From Nemopilema nomurai (taxonomy: Eukaryota > Cnidaria > Scyphozoa > Rhizostomeae > Rhizostomatidae), in NCBI GenBank assembly GCA_003864495.1, contig ML133458.1, forward strand, positions 620,001 through 684,000: 64,000 nt of DNA, written 5' to 3'. Position numbers and translations under genes: made by a program. The number at the start of each line of letters is the position of its first letter. Within the stretch, counting starts at the first letter, position 1. Under the pieces are notes generated by a model, which saw nothing but the letters and a program-made list of their open reading frames with translations, was not told the origin of the DNA and ran no database searches. Positions 60,101 to 64,000 of this stretch are shown in pieces.

Positions 60101-63066
60101 ACAAGGCCAATCTCCTCTGGATTCAGGTTGATTAAATTCTTTCAAACGTGATCAAATAACAGTGGGCACTTTTTAGGAACAAAACCGACAAAATGATTAG
60201 AAACGGGGGTTAGTAACAGCTTCCCGACCTGACTTAATAGAGAACAAATATAGTGATCCAAATCTACGAGTGTAAACCATAGCTAAGTGCCTCGGAAAAT
60301 TTCTGCACTTTATATGAATATCTGATGTCCAGATGTCTAGTTTTTCGTTGACATAAAAATCTTGAAAGGCAAATGGCATCAAGACATGGGAAATAAGTTT
60401 TGTAATTCCCATTTCAAACGGGCAATGTCCCTTTTAAGAAGCAAATGTCCCATACACATGGAAATTTGACTGGTGGGGTGCAAGGAGGCTCACAGCAGGG
60501 GAGCCTTTGTAATATAGGGTATCAGAACAGGATGAATATTCACCACTAAGGCAACAACAAATACACTGCGCATGTTACAAAAACGACAATGGCATTAACT
60601 TTGCTAACGTTGGCTTAAAGCTTAATCTTTTCTTGACGTCAAAAGAACACATCCCCTGCAATGAGTTCTGGCAAAATGGACTTAACAACTGGCATAACCT
60701 AATTTAAAAACAATGGACAAGAACATTTTAGGCTCAAATTAGGATTGTAATATTCAACAAAGGGTGTGGGTGGACATCTCTCCAAAAAACTAGCAATTCA
60801 AGGCTGTCCAATCTTTAGTGTCAGTTGCAATGACTCACTTTGTTATATAACTAGGAACAGGTTTATAACAATGAATACTGACTAACATTAAATATCTACC
60901 AATTTTAAAAGTTAGTAGTTTGATAATGAGCAGATAGACCAGTCTATCAGAACAAAATTGCTTCTTATTATGACACAACATTATGGAAATTTCACAACTG
61001 TTTTTTCTTGAGTATTAAGGTCACTTCAGACACTAAAAAGGTCCGAATACCATGGCTTGTAACATGTTTTCAAAGCAGTTCAGCATATATAAAATACAGC
61101 TACAAAACTTCAGCCAATATCTATTAATAGAATTGGTTATTGGAAAAAAACCTATTAGATGCAACTTAATTTACGGAAACGTTCTTTAGATTAAATAAAA
61201 ACAAAAATTAAAATTTGAAAAAGGTAACTACCTGTACTGTCATGAGAGTTTCAGTGCTCAAAATACTGGAATGGCTTTCTGACTTTGATGGCAAACAACA
61301 CCTTTTAGGACTAAATCAAACATGAAATGAGTAAAAAGGATTTGCTGGCTACAAAATGGTAAAATTTGACAGATGTCAATGCTATACCTTGAAAATTTCT
61401 GTTGAGATATTAAAACACAATTAAGAAGACTGAGGCTTATGCAGACTGTGCAAGCTAGTGTGCAATACAAGAAAACCATAAGCAGCAATTGTTTGTTCTA
61501 AGTCCTTCAAGATGCAGGGTGTTTATATTGTACAGTTGTATATTGCAATGTGACACAATTGGCATTGAGACACTTTTGATATTGTGACACTTTTGGTCCT
61601 CATCATCTTGCATCAGAATGGAGAGGTCCATGACACAAACCTCACAAAAATTTCCAGAAACCCTCAACAGTTTATAATAAGCTAATGACAGTTAATAGTG
61701 ATGTTTATGTAATCTAGTGTACTCAAACATCACTATGCAACCTGTCACTATTTGAACCAGATTTTGCAATTTCACAACTCGTTATTCCTTTATCAAACTC
61801 ACTTCAATTTACAAATCTAAAGTAAATGTGTGTGATGATTAGTTTGAATTATAACTTATTATTATTTATTCACCTTAAACATTCTGTAGCATTGGCAAAA
61901 AATTTTAGTGTTCCACTTACAGCCCAATCCACAAAATGCGTTTGGCAGCTAAACAGCTGGGGAATCGTTCATGTCTAGAGAATACATACTTAAGGGTACT
62001 TCCGAAACAAACCTTTGGGACACCCAGGGTATAACTATCTTTGGGAAATCAGTGATAACTACTTTTTAAACAAAAGGTCTCCGAAAGATGCAACATTTCA
62101 CACCTTGGGTCTGAAAATTTTAACACAAGTTGGTAACTGAACAAAAAATCAAAAACAAAGATACTTACTCTAACATTAGAAAGTAATTGTAGATTTCTGG
62201 TACTGCTGAAGCATGCCTGAAACGAAAGTACAGAAAGGGTATCATTAAATCTCTACAAAATGGACTTCCAGTGTGCTTTCAAAATAAGGAATGATAATGA
62301 AGAGAAATACCTGCTGAAATCAGAGCAAATTTATGAATTTACTGGCCTCTTAACCTTGAATTCCTAAGCTTTGTTGTGTGGAACACATGAAATTAAAAAA
62401 ATAGTGTCCAGCTACTAGTCTTAAAACTATGCTTCCTAAACTTTTAATGTCCTGTTCTAAATCTAAGCAAGTCATAGATCCATTCGAAATACTAAAAAAA
62501 TTTAAAATTTTACACATATTGTCAGAAATGAATACTAAATTTTCAATATAACTGCAAGGTTCAAATCACCACTCAAAATGTTGCCTCGACACGCTTTCCC
62601 CGGAATTTGGTCCAAGGTCCATTTGCTATTTGATAATATTGTCAACATTTGTTTCCTCTTACTTTAACTGTAGCATAAATAAGTCACTAGCCATTAAAAT
62701 TGAAACTTTTATACTGTAAACGTACCTGTAAATGTGTTTTGCTATCGAGACAACCTTGGTATCGTCTTCGCACCCAATATCCAATAAGTCCGCACCACTA
62801 AACCTTCCGCTGAAAATCGGCGAGCTAACATGGCTTTCCCAAGACTTGTCTGCCTCACTTTTGAAAGCTTCAAATATATCGGTTAAGGCTAGCAAAACTT
62901 GCTCTTCATCCGCAAACTGGTCTTCCAAGCATTCTGTAGACCCTTCATACTCGGTTTGTTGTTGTCCATTTTCTTGCGAGGCATCCGGAGTGCTAGGCCG
63001 GCCACTTTGTTTCCTTTTGAAAAGCGGCTTCCAACAATCGCTAAAGTAGCTGCTTAATTTATCCAT
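45187..63066 (-). CDS. Munc13-4/BAIAP3-like MUN-domain protein, about 24 exons, no C2 domain seen
   Basis: Candidate exons, in transcript order: 63066-62726, 62216-62169, 61310-61232, 59975-59922, 59687-59632, 59149-59040, 58787-58655, 58209-57968, 57646-about 57500, 57216-57039, 56625-56523, 55963-55748, 55123-54966, 54636-54451, 53942-52430, 52139-52041, 51642-51546, 50971-50892, 50380-50257, 49203-49009, 47061-46981, 46456-46264, 45925-45785, 45491-45187. Munc13 proteins prime vesicles for SNARE-dependent exocytosis. Family-like stretches: EKDLYKRVLL, then MLMTYIRESFGISPSEH (like the N terminus of Munc13-4), FPLSSAARKLLKEFGLRYGV, TINQLLVTYGDGIL, VCARVNNIKSLIDVI and VVEDLWQRILK (MUN/MHD-like). 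The usual C2A and C2B were not found. Phases do not close at four junctions (after 59922, 57500, 57039 and 50257), so exons are missing or misplaced there. A run of eight C (57483-57490) may hide an indel. The total is about 1,600 residues. The family call is inference from short matches. Confidence 0.55.
45574..45594. repeat. Poly-C tract, 21 bases
   Basis: Twenty-one consecutive C on the plus strand, in the last intron of the Munc13-like gene. Length in an assembly is unreliable. Confidence 0.9.
47695..47877. repeat. Composite VNTR of 21-bp and 26-bp units
   Basis: All units share GGTACAGTATAGCCAG. Type A adds CCGCC (21 bp), type B adds GACGGAGAGC (26 bp). The order is A A B A B A B A, so the array grew as a 47-bp A-B pair. 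It lies in an intron of the Munc13-like gene. Confidence 0.92.
49345..49495. repeat. Degenerate tandem repeat around GGATTGAGGCGTTTAT
   Basis: Five or six loosely spaced copies of a 15-20 bp core, with spacing of about 20-30 bp, in an intron of the Munc13-like gene. Confidence 0.6.
49750..50215 (+). mobile_element. Non-LTR retrotransposon remnant, C-terminal end of reverse transcriptase ORF
   Basis: The frame 49803-50195 (130 residues) reads MWYYRRMLKVPWTAKITNEK, then RQLSFIGHVSREDGMGKLLL, EGKIEGSRARGRQRKKYLDD and a stop. This is the well-known tail of LINE endonuclease-reverse transcriptases (YRRML..PW, GHV.R, EGK..G.R.RGR). The frame is intact, but everything upstream is gone, as in 5'-truncated insertions. 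It lies in an intron of the Munc13-like gene, in antisense. Confidence 0.8.
52285..52350. repeat. Short direct duplication TTACGCCTTAAACAGGTTTT
   Basis: A 20-bp block occurs twice about 36 bp apart, with a related diverged copy just before it, in the intron after the large exon. Confidence 0.6.
52430..53942 (-). CDS. Large single exon of the Munc13-like gene: Ser-rich, probably disordered insertion
   Basis: This 1,513-nt exon enters in phase 2 (CGACAG|c) and leaves in phase 0, encoding about 504 residues. It starts with a basic helix (MRATAASVRKLVRVFIRKDQ), then a low-complexity stretch rich in Ser, Glu, Thr and Pro, and ends in a folded-looking hydrophobic segment (TVFRVNGFYSKLCGLLLPQ and FRGHLYRGLMR) that continues into the next MUN-like exon. 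It is far larger than the neighbouring exons (80-240 nt). It therefore looks like a loop insertion within the MUN region. An amphipathic helix, YVRSLLDQIVSEALFF, lies in it near 53180-53235. Confidence 0.7.
54075..54118. repeat. (CAA)n microsatellite
   Basis: An interrupted CAA trinucleotide run in an intron of the Munc13-like gene. A shorter one lies at about 51900-51915. Confidence 0.85.
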
Positions 63067-63094
63067 GCAGTCAGTCTACATCTGTGGAAAAAGG
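63067..63094 (-). promoter_or_regulatory. 28-bp junction with 3' splice acceptor and start-stop uORF
   Basis: On the minus strand, after TGA, the junction reads CCTTTTTCCACAG|ATGTAG... and reaches the Munc13-like ATG 15 bp after the acceptor. It is a good acceptor (pyrimidine tract plus CAG). The first six bases after it are ATG TAG, a start codon directly followed by a stop. Confidence 0.55.
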
Positions 63095-63341
63095 TCAAAG
63101 CTCTGCAATTTGCGAGTAAATTTTTCTCTGTGCGGTGGCCATAACCTGACCAACTTGCGCACTGTCACTCACTGTTCCCAGACAGATAAAGAAAGCAGCA
63201 GGGGAGTTCCACTGAGGCAATGCGAAAGTCAGGGAAGAAGGTAGCATATCTTTCAGCTCTTTAAAAGCTTTCAGCAAATTGATCTTAAACTTTTCCGTCT
63301 TTTTTCTGTAATTGATAACCGCTGAAAGTTCACTTCCGAAT
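63095..63341 (-). CDS. Last exon of an unidentified minus-strand gene (partial)
   Basis: An open frame ends with TGA at 63097-63095 and encodes about 81 residues after a plausible acceptor (TTTTTCTGGCTTAAG, ending at 63342, phase 2). It runs NYRKKTEKFKINLLKAFKEL, then WNSPAAFFICLGTVSDSAQV and ends KIYSQIAEL. It looks like a real C-terminal helix-strand-helix rather than a chance frame, but I cannot name the family. The earlier exons would lie beyond the right edge or in the last 650 bp, where I see none. It ends only 28 bp before the start codon of the Munc13-like gene. Confidence 0.4.
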
Positions 63342-64000
63342 CTTAAGCCAGAAAAATAGAGCACGAAATGTGCGGCGATATGTATTTGAAAATTGAGGGG
63401 CAAAAATATGAAAATTTGAATGGTTGTGAGATAAAAAATTTTGAACACGTGTCATTCCAGAGATTATCTTACAAAACACACAATTACAGCCATTACAAAA
63501 TTACAGAATATTTAATCTTCTTTTGTTCTGTTCATAAACTTCTTAATTTTTCTGCTTATTGCTTTAGAAATATTTTGCCCTACAAGAATATTTAGGGGGG
63601 GGGGGTCCTCCGTTTTCGCCGGCCCTGCCGTTAATCCAGCCGAAGTTGGGGTTAGGGGCTCTATCCTGGCTACATCCTTTAAATTTATCTTCCTGGCTGC
63701 CAGCCTTGGCTTGAGGCGTTTGACCGTCTTCTCACTTACAAGTTTTTTATATATAAAGCACCTAGCTTGGGTCCTAGGACTAAAAGTTTCTTAATTTTTT
63801 ATCAGTTTCTAGTGATAGAAGTTTCTTAATATTTAAGCATTTAACATCAAATTTAGCGCCTTCCATCGCATAATAATTGTACCAAAGTTTATAACACATC
63901 AGTGAGATTTGATATAGCATCTCTTGTTCATTATTCTTGTGGAAACAGGGGTACTTTTTACCGAGGCACCCGGTACGTATTATTTTCCGACTCAGAAAGC
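63342..64000. other. Right end of the window
   Basis: No gene was recognised. There is a run of 11 G at 63595-63605, followed by a short GC-richer patch and then AT-rich sequence. Confidence 0.5.

Overview
This is nuclear DNA from an invertebrate animal. It is AT-rich, its genes are split by GT-AG introns, and its products are metazoan: mitoribosomal protein mS26, splicing factor ZMAT2, essential myosin light chains, a RING/B-box protein, and a Munc13/BAIAP3-like protein. Microsatellites, minisatellites and small DNA-transposon relics fill the spacers. The TRIM-like gene, the expanded secreted gamma-glutamyl hydrolase family and the general texture would fit a cnidarian, but nothing here fixes the phylum.

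Layout. At 1-3500 (+) lies the 3' part of a gene whose short exons resemble a MIF4G-type helical domain; its long last exon is acidic, then basic, and ends in a CCHC zinc knuckle. From 5938 to 17605 lie three two-exon genes for secreted gamma-glutamyl hydrolase-like enzymes, A(+) B(+) C(-). Each has the same phase-1 intron and a 284-nt second exon, with patches of near-identity that look like gene conversion. The intron of B holds a strict 83-bp minisatellite. At 19177-21214 (-) is a compact TRIM-like gene. MRPS26 (23575-25389, +) and ZMAT2 (26340-27698, -) converge; ZMAT2 appears to lack one base in a homopolymer.

From 32744 to 41188 (+) lie three tandem essential myosin light chain genes with no intron in the coding region. 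Their spacers hold a tRNA-like element, a hAT MITE fragment, a snap-back MITE and a long imperfect inverted repeat. From 45187 to 63066 (-) is one large gene of about 24 exons. Its segments resemble the MUN/MHD region of Munc13-4/BAIAP3 proteins, interrupted by a single exon of about 500 residues that is serine-rich and probably disordered, and no C2 domain was recognised. Only 28 bp upstream of its start codon ends another minus-strand reading frame, which runs off towards the right edge.

Functional links are modest. The GGH copies are a local family presumably acting on polyglutamates in lysosome or secretion; the myosin light chains are a local muscle or cytoskeletal family; MRPS26 and ZMAT2 are unrelated housekeeping neighbours. 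The observations most worth checking are GGH gene conversion, the C/EBP-site-like minisatellite, the very tight junction with a splice acceptor upstream of the Munc13-like gene, the intronless light-chain cluster, and the inverted repeat with a codon-like mismatch pattern. All exon boundaries were read by eye, and several junctions of the large gene do not close in phase.
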